DNA of 64,000 nucleotides from Emydura subglobosa (lineage: Eukaryota > Chordata > Testudines > Chelidae). The translations under genes and the position numbers were made by a program. The DNA lies in contig ML679956.1 of the NCBI GenBank assembly GCA_007922225.1, positions 76,535,775-76,599,774 of the forward strand, given 5' to 3'. The notes beneath the pieces were generated by a model. That model made no database searches. It was not told the origin of the DNA and was given only the letters and a program-made list of their open reading frames with translations. Positions within the stretch are counted from its first letter, which is position 1. Every line of letters starts with the position of its first letter. Shown here one piece after another: positions 54,525 through 64,000 of the stretch.

Positions 54525-54718
54525 CATTTTCCAGGGCGATGTGTTTCCTGATGAAAAACGGCTTTTCAATAAATCAGACATTTTTATGAAAAACAATCCT
54601 TTTTTTCCCCCAAAAAAAAGTTTTCCAGGAAATCCCAGAGAAGAAATTACTGAAAATAAACAAGGTTTTCATTGACAATTTTCATGGGGGAGAAAATGAA
54701 GAACATTTTGTGACCAGC
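54525..54718. repeat. AT-rich foldback element, hAT-like
   Basis: Ends TTTGTGACCAGCTCTTC, the family's right terminus. The interior carries GAAAAACGGCTTTTCAAT and CCAAAAAAAAGTTTTCC, locally self-complementary. The left end is eroded. Confidence 0.5.
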
Positions 54719-56585
54719 TCTTCTTACTGTGCTGATCAGAATCATCTAAATGTTTCCTTGGGCTCCCCGTCTGCTGTCTCTCACCTAACACATAGATTTG
54801 TGGCACAGCCTGTCTTTTTTTGTTAATACAGCACTGTAGACGTGTCGACTCACCGTTGGCGTGGCATAACAACTCTTTCCTCTCTAGTGCCCCTGCTAAC
54901 AGTTGCTCTGGTCCTGTGGAGGTCTGCCTCTTCCCATGACTCAGCCTACCAGCTAGGTCACATTTTAGTCCCACCCCTTCTAAGGTCACAGAAAGTCCAG
55001 CGCAAGAAAAGTCCGACATCTTTACATCAGGTCTTCAGCCCTCAACTCTAGAGCCCATGACCCTTATGTTCTCTTGTCTCAGGGCCCTCAAAAGTCCTCA
55101 TCTCCTTATGGCAGCGACTTCCTACCACCTTCCCAGTGGATGGAAAGGAACCCAGGACTCCCCACTACACTAAGTTCCGGTTCAGGGACCTTATGACTAG
55201 AAGCTAAGGATGAATCCATCAGACTCCTTGCTGCTGCCTCCCTGGACTTCTTCCTATCAGAGCCTGTTAGCAGGCCTCTCCCCCAGCTTCTCTAGATTCA
55301 CCTTGTTTCACCATCAGGACACGCAAGGTTCTTCCTGGAATCCCCCAGCAAATTCACAAATGAAAAGTACAAATGTAAACCCATGATTATCCTAATTGGG
55401 TGTGACCTCTCGTCCCTCTTGAGTTTCCCTTGATCTGTCCCTCCCCTGAACACATCCCAGGACTCTCTCCCTGGAAGTCCAGCTCCTGCCCTTTTATCAG
55501 GACTAACCACCAGAGCCACCGCTGGCTGCTCTGTGTTTCTCCAGAGGGCCTGCCAGTCTTCTCCACTCAGAAAAGCATTCCTTGGGCTAATACTTCCCTT
55601 AGGCTTCCTCCTTAATACTGCTGATCTCTCCACTGTAGCGCCCAGAAAGGAAAAGCAGAGTTTCTTCCCTCTTGTGCCCCAGATTTCCTCTCTTTATAGC
55701 GACTCCCCCACTACTCCCCAGCTAGGTCTTATCCTTAGTAGGGCCTGGCCCACCTTCCAGGTGCGACCAGATGAGTTAATTGGCCTGACCCACTCCAGTT
55801 AACTCTTTCAGAGGCAGGATGTGGCATGCACTGTATTACAAGCACAGTGGAACTGGGGCCTCTACATACTTCGCTAGTATTAATAACAATTAATTAAAAT
55901 AAACGTAGGATTCACAAAAAGTTATGCACTTGTACTGGATGTATTATTCACCACTCTGAGTTTTGCCATGCTATCTGATACTGTTGCACACGGTAAAACC
56001 CAGATACGCCTGCCTGAAGAAACGTAGACAGAGTGACCCTGATGTGTTGTCAATAGACTAGCATGACTTCCAGACCAGAGCTTTCTCGCGTCCTAAAATA
56101 AAGAAAACAAATTGCAGTCAGGTCAGGTTGGCCTGACAGTTCCCATTAAGATGGGCTCATAAAAGTGAAAGAGGGGTTTCATCTCAGAGAGAGAGAGAGA
56201 GAAACACGCAGATGAAAAGCTTTTTCACCCCTTTCCAGCACTGCAAGGGGCTTGTAAATAGACATTGCTTTGATTTTAACATCATCCTGTTTGCCCTCCT
56301 CTGTGTTCTTCCCACTCCTGCAGCTCACTGAAGTCTCTGGTGAGATGGCGAAGGCACGGGTTAAACGCCTTATGCATTTTTACCAATTTTTTTAAAACTA
56401 TTTTTCCTATTGGGAAACGTGGGATAATTCAGCCTTTCTACTAGCTCAGGGAAAACAACAGGGCTCTAGATGATTTGAGAAATGAACTTTAGTTTTTAAG
56501 GTTCATACATTTTTCCCATCATTTTCCAGTGGGGACCAGAGCAGGAGATGCCAAAACACAAGGGGTTAGATTCTGTACTGTGCAT
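54719..56585. other. 1.9 kb without recognisable genes or repeats
   Basis: It includes a short (AG)n run at about 56187-56202. Open frames at 54669-55019 and 55298-55633 (minus) have no recognisable motif. Confidence 0.45.
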
Positions 56586-56586
56586 C

Positions 56587-56780
56587 TAAGGGCATATCTA
56601 CCATACCTTGGGGCCAGTAATTGCAACATGGGTAGACGCACCTGAGCTAACTTTAAGCTAGCTAGCAGTAAAACCATGGCAGCCTGGACTTCAGTGTGAG
56701 CTAACTGTCCGAATAATTGCCCACGGTACTAGGGGCATTTGTACAGCCTACACTGAACTCCATGCCACCACAGCTGAACT
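56587..56780. repeat. Possible MITE remnant
   Basis: Starts AGGGCATATCTACCATACC, similar to GGGTATGTCTACACT termini, with a GCTAGCTAGC core. A matching right terminus was not found. Confidence 0.35.
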
Positions 56781-56886
56781 GCTATCAGTACCCCAACTAG
56801 TAAGTTATGTTGGAGCAGTGAGGAAAGTTTCTCACTAAAGGAGAACACTGTTGATTTATGCTTTTCATGCAATCATGGAAGTTTGG

Positions 56887-57615
56887 CCTTCCTGATTTCA
56901 CTCCTACATACTGGAGCAATGTTTTTATACTCCCCCCTCATCATCTGTCCAAGCTTCCACTTCTTGTAAGCTTCCTTTCTGTGTTTAAACTCACTGAAGA
57001 TTTCTCTTGTAAGCCAAGCTGGTCGCCTCAATAACGTTTCTTTAAAATACATCCAGCTCTCCTGGACTCCTTTCCCCCTTCATATTAGCCTCTCAGGGGA
57101 TCCTGCCCATCAACACCCTGAGGGAGTCAAAGTCTGCTTCTCTGAAGTCCAGGGTCCATATTCTGCTGCTCTCCTTCCTTCCTTTTGCCAGGATCCTGAA
57201 CTCGACCATCTCATGGTCACTGCTGCCCAGGTTGCCATCCACTTCTACTGCCCCTACCAATTCTTCCCTGTCTGTAAGCATGCAGCCTTCAGCTACCTGA
57301 AGGGGGTTCCAGGGAGGATGGAGCTAGGCTGTTCTCAGTGGTGGCAGATGACAGAACTAGGAGCAATGGTCTCAAGTTGCAATGGGGAAGGTCTAGGTTG
57401 GATATTAGGAAAAATCTTTTTCACTAGGAGGGTGGTGAAGCCCTGGAATGGGTTACCTAGGGAGGTGGTGGAATCTCCATCCTTAGTGGGTTTTAGGGCC
57501 TGGCTTGACTAATCCCTGGCTGGGATGATTTAGTTGGGGTTGGTCCTGCTTTGAGCAGGGGGTTGGACTAAATGACCTCCTGAGGTCTCTTCCAACCCTC
57601 ATCTTCTATGATTCC
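56887..57615 (+). mobile_element. CR1 with inverted 5' segment (twin-priming-like)
   Basis: 56887-57278 is antisense CR1 endonuclease/linker sequence. 57279-57615 is a sense CR1 3' end (GGCAGATGACAGAACTAGGA, TTGGATATTAGGAAAAATCT, GGGTTGGACTAAATGACCTC, CATCTTCTATGATTCC). The pair is flanked by ATGGAAGTTTGG (56875-56886) and ATGGAAGCTTGG (57616-57627), matching at 11 of 12, so both parts probably arrived together. The RT region is missing at the junction. Confidence 0.7.
57093..57281 (-). pseudogene. CR1 endonuclease C-terminus in the inverted segment
   Basis: A 62-codon minus-strand frame reads [18 protein letters not shown], then [12 protein letters not shown] with the intact Ser-Asp-His catalytic triplet, then [18 protein letters not shown] of the linker. 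This corresponds to the [17 protein letters not shown] region of the CR1 at the window start. It is truncated on both sides. Confidence 0.8.
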
Positions 57616-57889
57616 ATGGAAGCTTGGGATGCAAAAAATCCTACTATAATGGATGCCTTTACAAACTCATATTCCCCACCCACTCGCTGTACCTTGAACA
57701 ACCTTAGTGTGCTTAGAATAGGAACTACGGTGGCAGCTCAAACGATGCAAAGTGCCCAGCGCTGAGTTTTTCATGACACCTGCTGCTGGTAATCTAGTGG
57801 CCACTTGGGTCCCCCTGAAGGCAGTTTTGCCATTAATGGGCATTTAGCTCTGGCCTTCAAGATCAATTGGATGAGACCCATAGTCTATT

Positions 57890-58080
57890 GCTCACTGCCA
57901 GTGCAGAATTCTTCCCTGCCATGTATATGCCAGCGCTTCATCTAATCTCGTTGCAAATGATTCAAGCAATGGGGCTTCCACCCTCTCTCTTGGAAAACTT
58001 TTCCATAGTCTAATAAATCTCATTCTTGGGAAAGTTTTGATGTTCAACCTACATTTTCCTTTGCTTAGTTTCATCCCCCA
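57890..58080 (-). repeat. CR1 3' fragment, old subfamily
   Basis: Plus-strand ATGTATATGCCAGCGCTTCA, CTTGGAAAACTTTTCCATAG, TTGATGTTCAACCTACATTT. On the minus strand: GKCRLNIKTFPRMRFIRLWK, comparable to the FRLDIRKNF...KHWNKLP pseudo-reading of CR1 3' regions. Confidence 0.6.
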
Positions 58081-58795
58081 CTGTTATGCCTCTTTTATAT
58101 TCACCGGGTTCATGAAAGAGGCAGCCAAAACCTCTTAATTTGTCATCATGGTAATATGTAAGCGTTTCCTATGAGTTTCTTGTAGTTATGTCAGTGAAAA
58201 AGGCTTTTTTTTTAGGTTTGGGAAAGGGGTTTTCTCTTTCTATACGCCCAGGCATGGCTCTGAAATTAGCAAAATGATGCCAAATGTATAGCTTCTGTGA
58301 AAAAAGTTAAATTTTACAGTGCAAAATGGTGGCTGATCTACATTATGGAGTTGCTGATGGCAAATGGGTAGTTAAGGTTGGATTCCGTTTCTTACATCAG
58401 TCAAGGACAGAACATCTTTGTTTTGTCTGATGAATAGAGTTTTCAATAAATGAGCTTGCCAAGAGATAGACAAAAACTCTAGGAGGGAAATCTTCAGAAG
58501 AGAGAGGTTGATGACCTGACCTTTGATGCTTCCAAATTTACAGTGCATAATCTGTGAATAATGGTTGCATTATTTGATTGTATTTTATTTACTTACTTTA
58601 GAATTTTCAAGTAAATCTGTTAGCTAGTTTAATTTAATTAAGACAAATTGAAAATGAACCATTTAAGAACCATTTTGAGTCACATGTTTTGTTGGGCCTC
58701 TTTAGCTAACCAATAGCTGTTGACTAACCCATCACACTTTCCATATAGATAAAACCCATTGAAAACTCTGGGCACAGTCCCATTTGAAGACACTA
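58081..58795. other. No recognisable feature
   Basis: About 710 bases, nothing assigned. Confidence 0.4.
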
Positions 58796-58799
58796 GCTC

Positions 58800-58858
58800 T
58801 TAACTGAGCAAAGTTATGGTTTCTTCTGACCTTGAAGTCTGTGAGTCTATGAGCAATC
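58800..58858 (+). repeat. CR1 3'-end fragment
   Basis: TTATGGTTTCTTCTGACCTT and GAAGTCTGTGAGTCTATGAG, the last about 55 bases of a CR1. Confidence 0.6.
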
Positions 58859-58989
58859 ACTAACAGTGGCAGACCACTCCATCATAACTTTTCTAATTGC
58901 TAATTGGCTGCAGTGTAGTGGTGTGTCAAGAGCTATAAAGTATGCCCTCGCTTTAAAAAAAACAATCTGGGCTGGGAGTTGGGTAAAAT

Positions 58990-59350
58990 AGAGACCTGTT
59001 CCAACCGAGGAAGACTTATTTAGCCTGGGACTGAAGTTACATTAGAAACCAAGTACGGGCAGAGGTCTTTCCAACTTGAAAGATCATGTGATGATGACCT
59101 GGTCTGTTCATTCCCTCTGAAGCACCTGGTATTGGCCACTGTTAGAAGACAGGATGCTGGGCTAGCTGGTCCATTGGTCTGACCCATTATGGCCGTTCTT
59201 ATGTTTAAGCCCTGAACGACTGTGCCTAGTTTTGTAGCTCTGTTTAGGCAGAGGCCTGCTCCAACTTTGGATGACTTAGCCTGGAAGGCTGATTTCAGCA
59301 GAGACTTGTTCCTGTCTTGAAGGACTGAGTTTAGCCTGGTAGCCTAGCAG
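58990..59350 (+). repeat. Degenerate tandem repeat interrupted by CR1
   Basis: Four related units start at about 58990, 59060, 59250 and 59299, each with an AGAGRCCTGTTCCAAC-like start; three of them then have a GACTTA...TTAGCCTGG block. Spacing is irregular (70 bases between the first two, 49 between the last two). A CR1 3' end (59084-59207) sits between units two and three. Confidence 0.6.
59084..59207 (+). mobile_element. CR1 3' fragment inside the tandem repeat
   Basis: ATGATGACCTGGTCTGTTCA, GGCCACTGTTAGAAGACAGG, GGTCTGACCCATTATGGCCG, TTCTTATGTTTAA: sense CR1 3' end of the type seen in antisense at 25153, 27757 and 30072. Confidence 0.8.
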
Positions 59351-59733
59351 AAGCTCACAACTTCAGTTGGGAGCTATATTATTATGAAGTCCCTATGGGA
59401 ATTGTTGGTAAGTTATGTCGGTCCCTTAGGAGCCTCACACTAAAAAACAACATGCATATTTTCCCCCATTATTTTTAATGCTCCTGCAGGCTTTTTCAGC
59501 ATTTTTGCACTTCATCGTATCTTAGACTGACCCACGATTCACACGTGCTAGCTCACAGTCTGATGTAATTGCTACTCACAGTCACAGCGAAGCTGATGTC
59601 GTCCTTAAGTAATGCCCCCACTGGCATCAGAGGTAGCTAAATCGTTTATCGTTATTCTTCTTCAGTTAATTTGCATGCTGCCAATCTATTGGTTGGAATT
59701 AATTGATGGCGTGAGAAGGACTGCCCACACGTA

Positions 59734-61722
59734 CAGTAGATTCCGCTTAATAGCAATCTCGATAATAGCAACTTCAGGTTGATGGCAACATATTACCAGG
59801 AGCCAAGCCTGTTCAGATGCTGGCATGCCACTTAATAGCGACTTGTTTAGAGGAGAGGTCCTGCCTGCAACCCATTTCCAGCCTCTGAGCCTGTGCATCT
59901 GAGTGCTTCCGCTGTGTGCCCTGGGTTCCAAAAAACGTGCACCTCTCTCTCGCTGATAAAGTTCGGCTCGGTGCCAAGCCAGTGAGAGTAGCCAAGAGCT
60001 TTGGTGTCTCAAAGTCTGTTATCTCGTGCATTCAGAAGACCAGAGATAATATTTTACAGGAGCAGAGGAACAGCACCCGTTAAGGCCGCTCGCTCCAGCG
60101 TAAGGGAAAGGAGGCAGATGCTGGTGGAGCCCTAGGGCTCTGATTCCAGCAGAAGTTTGCCCAAGGGACTTGACTCCGGACCGATGCTGAAACAGAAAGT
60201 GAGTCAGCTGGCAGCAGAGCAGGGGAAGGACTTTAACCTCCAGGTGGCTGACTCATTTGGTGGAAAGTCTGCCACAAGGTGGTTCAATGTAAGGAGCATG
60301 GTGAGAAAAAAGATGCGGCGCTTCCAGCAGCTACTGAACAGCGGGCACCACAGACATCCTACCCCGTATTCTACAGCAGTCCCATCTTCAGTGCGGATGA
60401 GACGGGTCTCTTCTACCAGGGCTTTCCCTACAGAGCCCTTGAGATGCAGAAAGAAGGGTCTGCAGGAAGAAAACAGCTATGGACTGCATCACATTTCTGT
60501 GTTGCACAAACATGGATGGGAAAGAGAAACGGCCTCTTATGGTGACTGGAAAGAGCAAGTACCCTTGTTGTTTCCCTAGGAACCACTCAAAGCTGCCCAT
60601 GATCTACAGAAATTCAGCCAGTGCATGGATGACAAGTTTGCTGTTTGAAGAGTGGCTTAAGAACTGGACCAGGGAACTGCAGCTACAAGACCAACCCGTG
60701 TGCCTCTTAATTGATGGTTGCTCATCTCCATCCAGCTAACGCAGAGATATCACAAAAACACAACTCTGATCGATGTGCTTCACCGTGCTAAGGAGTCCTG
60801 AGCCGCTGTTCTCCCACAGACTGTTCTACACTGCTTCCGAAAGGGAGGGTTTTCATCAGCCCCAGAAGACAAGAGACACTGATGTGCTCTCTGATGTTTC
60901 CGTTCCTGCAAACCTAACTGCAGAGGAATTTGATGCACTTGTTGAGTTTGGCTGCTAGAGATGGAAGGTGATGGAAGTTTCTGATGATGAATTTCTGGAG
61001 ACAGTAGTGGCTGTAAAGCACCAACAGGCTGATGAGGCAAAAGAGGACAGCGCACCTGAAGGTGAACGTGAAGAGCTGTACCTCACAGAGCAGCTACGAG
61101 CAACAGAGTTTTTTTTTTTTTTTTTGCAGGATATGCCAGAGTTGTGGCTTTGAGAACAGTCATGAGGCAGCATGCAACACTGAGAAGGAGTTACAGGTGG
61201 ACGTGGCAAAATGTAGAAAGCAGACAACACTGGACATATGTTGTTCTTTTACATAGATTTAATTTGTAAAATCTTGTGCGGCTTTTATTTGTGTGACACA
61301 TACGGTGCACTAACTGTAAATACAGTACTGGGCAGCATACCGAGACATTATACTGTAAGTGTTTCATACGTTTGCCGTGGGAGGATTTAAAAAGCTTTTT
61401 CTGTATACAGTACTGTAGAATTGTGTTCCACTTCACAGTATTTCTTGTGACTATAACAGCAAGCTGGCATTTCCTACCTTTGCTCTAAGTGACACGGTAC
61501 ACTATACAATATGTCCTTTGCTGTGTGCCATGCTTTGGTTTCTTTAGGACTGAAAGTTAAGAATCAGTTGCACAACTACTGTTCTATATAATGTATCATT
61601 GGTCGGTACTCGTTTTTCTACGTATCCCCCTGAAACCAGTGACTTCTACTTATTGGCAACTGACAGATAATAGCAACTTTTGGCTGGGAACCCCAGAGGT
61701 TTCGATTAAGAGGAATATCCTG
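59734..61722 (+). mobile_element. Tigger/pogo-family DNA transposon with TA target duplication
   Basis: 1,989 bases. Left end CAGTAGATTCCGCTTAATAG; right end in reverse complement CAGGATATTCCTCTTAATCG. TA lies immediately outside both ends (59732-59733, 61723-61724), as expected for Tc1/mariner-superfamily cut-and-paste. Subterminal TAATAGCAAC/TAATAGCGAC words recur at 59749, 59764, 59834 and near 61668, and may be transposase binding sites. A decayed transposase gene occupies most of the interior. Confidence 0.88.
59930..61130 (+). pseudogene. Tigger-like transposase, frameshifted and internally deleted
   Basis: Order along the element: a helix-turn-helix region (VAKSFGVSKSVISCIQKTRD, about 59990-60040), a second DNA-binding region (KQKVSQLAAEQGKDFN, about 60190), KWVQCKEHGEKKDA-like sequence, then the catalytic core with FSADETGLFYQGFPYRALEM (first Asp, about 60392), KRPLMVTGKSKYPCCFPRN, AWMTSLLFEEWLKNW and VCLLIDGCSSP, where LLIDNCSAHP is expected. 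The stretch that should carry the third Asp (QPLDQGV-type) is missing around 60738-60745. The tail resumes with HQPQKTRDTDVLSDVSVPAN and SDDEFLE. At least four frame changes; inactive. Confidence 0.85.
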
Positions 61723-61724
61723 TA

Positions 61725-63180
61725 TCCTTATTGGCAGATAACTTGAACCCCTGAATGCAAACCAGATGGATTGGTCCCACTCGCCTAGTACTGGGGCAGA
61801 AGTCTAATGGCTCATGGCTGCAACTTTGTTTCAGTGTGGGCCCCTCTGAGATTACAGCATGCAAATGTTGTTGTATTCTTGCGTTGCCCAGAGCTGTTGC
61901 TGGCTTAGACGGCTAATGGATGAGCTGGTGGCAAGGTGTTGGGAAGACAGTTCCTTTCATTGCATCCCTGTTGCTAGGGGCCTAGTATCTCCACATGCCC
62001 CCTGCAGGTGAGGGTTGTGAATTCTGCCACTGGAGAAACACATCACGTTCATTTACCTGTCAAGACTAGAGCGGAGGTCCTCAGGACTCTGTGTTTCTCT
62101 GTTGCAGCTGGCGACGTTTCTAACTCCTCAAAACCATTAGAAATGCTTTGCTTTAAGTGCTAGTGCCGTCATCCACCATTCAGGAGAAACACAGAACCCT
62201 GAATTCAGGTCTGGGCTGGTGTCTGGTGAACCGCAAAAGATTTGGTTCACATACACACACAGAGGTCTGGATGCTTCTCACAACTGGCTGGAGCCCTTTT
62301 GGACTGCCTGATTCGGCTCTGTTGGCCTTTTGGATGAGACCTTAAAAACAAAGTTCTGTTTGCATGTGAGTCAATGTCTCTATCTCAGGAGGCTGAATAG
62401 CTGATCCTCCTGTATTTCAAATGATGTTTAGACCACTAAGGTCCTGTGGATGCTTGAGTATGAGTATCATTGATTTCAGTGGGTGTGCATGTGTGACAGC
62501 CACCATCTTGGCCAACACAATGGGGACTGAACATTGGACCTCTGGAGCTAAAAGAATGAGCTGTAACAAACGCATGTCCTCTGTGGATCAGCACAAGAGG
62601 GAGCTGATCTTTGGATGGAAGAATTTGGTTTTAATTCAATGCTCACACTATAAGGGGCTGGTCTTTAAAGGGACTGCCTGGGCAGAAATGAGATTATGAT
62701 ATAACCTTAGTAGTTTTCCATTGCTCAGTTTTGGGAGAAAGGCAGAACATTACTTCCCAATCACAGCTGCACTTCAACCTACCAGTCCACAATGGATGGG
62801 AGTTTGCACTGGCTCCTTCTGCCAGGATAACCTTGACACTGTGACAATTCCCCATTTCAGTTCATCTCCCAGTACACAGAAACATTTGTTCATTCAGCTT
62901 GTTTCTTGGACTGCATTCTGGTTGTGGCCCATGATGCTACAGCCCCTTTAGTATCATCCCCAGTCTATATTTATTCTATACACACGTATTCCTTCCGATT
63001 TAGTGCAAACAGTGAAAAAGGCTATATGGAGATTCTTATTTTCATTTAAGCCAGATTTATTTCCATTTTGCTTAAGGCAGTTAGGAATGGGTTTATGTGA
63101 CAACTCTCCCTTGCCATGTTGCCTAGAAAAAACTTGACAACAATTTGGCTGCTAGCATGTTGACACCACTGCCGACCGCG
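61725..63180. other. Mostly unassigned; one inverted repeat
   Basis: About 1.45 kb. 62081-62099 and 62184-62202 are inverted copies (17 of 19 match, core CTGTGTTTCTC) and may be a small foldback element. No gene recognised. Confidence 0.45.
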
Positions 63181-63184
63181 CTGA

Positions 63185-63370
63185 CCATCATCTCAGTGTT
63201 TCCTTGTACTCTCCTGGCTGCCTGTATCCACCTGTTGTCTCACCTTTAACTTAGACTGTAAGATCCTTGGCACAGGGGCCATCTTTTTGCTCATTGTTTG
63301 TAAAGCACCAAGTACAATGGGTTTCTGGTCCACGCCTAGGACTCCTAGGTGCTATGGTAATACAAGTAAC
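63185..63370 (+). repeat. L2/MIR-like 3' tail, long form
   Basis: GACCATCATCTCAGTGTTTC, GGCTGCCTGTATCCACCTGT, AGACTGTAAGATCCTTGGCA, GTAAAGCACCAAGTACAATG, GGACTCCTAGGTGCTATGGT. Parallel to the 52430 copy over its whole length. Confidence 0.68.
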
Positions 63371-63830
63371 TAATAATACACTGAAATAGGTCCATCTTAA
63401 ACCAAGATACAAGCATCCACACAGACTTTAGCCTCAGTTTAACTAAATCAGTTTCTGAAAGTCAGTGCAAGTTTGTTGGAAGACAAGCTTTAAAGGCCTT
63501 GAAGAATGTATCTGCAGAGGATATGATTTTTACAGCCCCCAAATATTTATCTGGGTCAATTAGTGACAACTTAGCTGAAATTAATGGAGCTAATATAATT
63601 TACACCAGAAGAAGGTATAACCCATACTGTAACAAAGTGATGGCCATGGAGGATTTCCCATTTGTCAACAGAATAATTCATAGTTAATAACTGATATGAC
63701 CATTTTCACCTTTTTTTCCACCCAATAACTTACAATTTTCTTGATTTTTAAAAAAAATTGGAATGATTTGTCAAACAATTTCTGTAAATGATTCTTTGTC
63801 TATTGCCTATTCACAAGCAGTCTCGCTTGT
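63371..63830. other. No recognisable feature
   Basis: About 460 bases. The open frame at 63499-63687 has no motif I recognise. Confidence 0.4.
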
Positions 63831-63834
63831 AAGT

Positions 63835-63933
63835 ACAGCTCATTGGAAAACCGAGGAGAAAATTGTGAAAATTTCCACCAAATGTCTTTCCATCCAAATT
63901 CTATTCTCATGGAAACATTCCAATCAACTCCAG
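63835..63933. mobile_element. Miniature (99-base) AT-rich hAT-like copy
   Basis: Left ACAGCTCATTGGAAAACC, right end in reverse complement CTGGAGTTGATTGGAATG. TTGTAAGT (63827-63834) and TTGTGAGC (63934-63941) match at 6 of 8. This would be a strongly internally deleted member of the AT-rich foldback family. Confidence 0.5.
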
Positions 63934-64000
63934 TTGTGAGCACATGATACCTAGTAGCTGAGGCACGTTGATTAGTTTCGATTGGACACGTAGGTCACAT

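Noticed and set aside
1..64000. CRISPR array, bacterial operon, tRNA or rRNA genes
   Set aside because: No regularly spaced direct repeats with unique spacers, no ribosome-binding-site-led gene clusters and no RNA-gene folds were seen. The repeat content is clearly vertebrate.

Overview
The window is eukaryotic, repeat-dense, apparently gene-free DNA, most probably from a reptile. The abundance of CR1 LINE copies of several ages, MIR-type SINEs and short palindromic DNA elements points to a turtle (Testudines), with a crocodilian as the main alternative. This rests on recall of repeat families, not on a database search. I found no host exon, tRNA, rRNA, CRISPR array, bacterial operon or viral coding region. 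Every open reading frame with a recognisable product belongs to a transposable element, and all of those are broken.

Layout. 1-3,708: an inverted-repeat element, then a nearly full-length dead CR1 (ORF1 tail, endonuclease, reverse transcriptase, 3' end). 3.8-14.7 kb: an LTR-like piece, AT-rich foldback elements, MIR copies and long stretches without recognisable content. 14.7-16 kb: an RTE-like LINE split by a hAT-type element. 16.4-18.2 kb: three short DNA elements (MITEs), two of them abutting. 19.4-31 kb: MITEs, MIRs and four CR1 copies, two of them split or internally deleted, plus a solo-LTR-like insertion with clean target duplications. 31-38 kb: sparse, with palindromic repeats and AT-rich elements. 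38-44.4 kb: three nests of insertions within insertions. 44-56.8 kb: scattered MIR, L2/MIR-like tails and short CR1 fragments. 56.9-59.4 kb: a CR1 with an inverted 5' segment and a degenerate tandem repeat. 59.7-61.7 kb: a Tigger/pogo-family DNA transposon with TA target duplication and a decayed transposase. The rest is quiet apart from an L2/MIR-like tail and a tiny foldback element.

How the parts relate. There is no pathway here. What can be read is the order of insertion. CR1 copies land in older CR1 copies, in MITEs and in an LTR. LTRs land in CR1. hAT-like elements land in MIR and RTE. Several junctions keep 3-, 4- or 8-base duplications matching the class of the inserted element. The best-supported observations are these nested junctions, two pairs of MITEs sharing one TTA/TAA target, the probable twin-primed CR1, and a dispersed AT-rich foldback family whose termini and duplications look hAT-like. 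Stretches called empty may hold unique regulatory DNA that cannot be recognised without alignment to related genomes.
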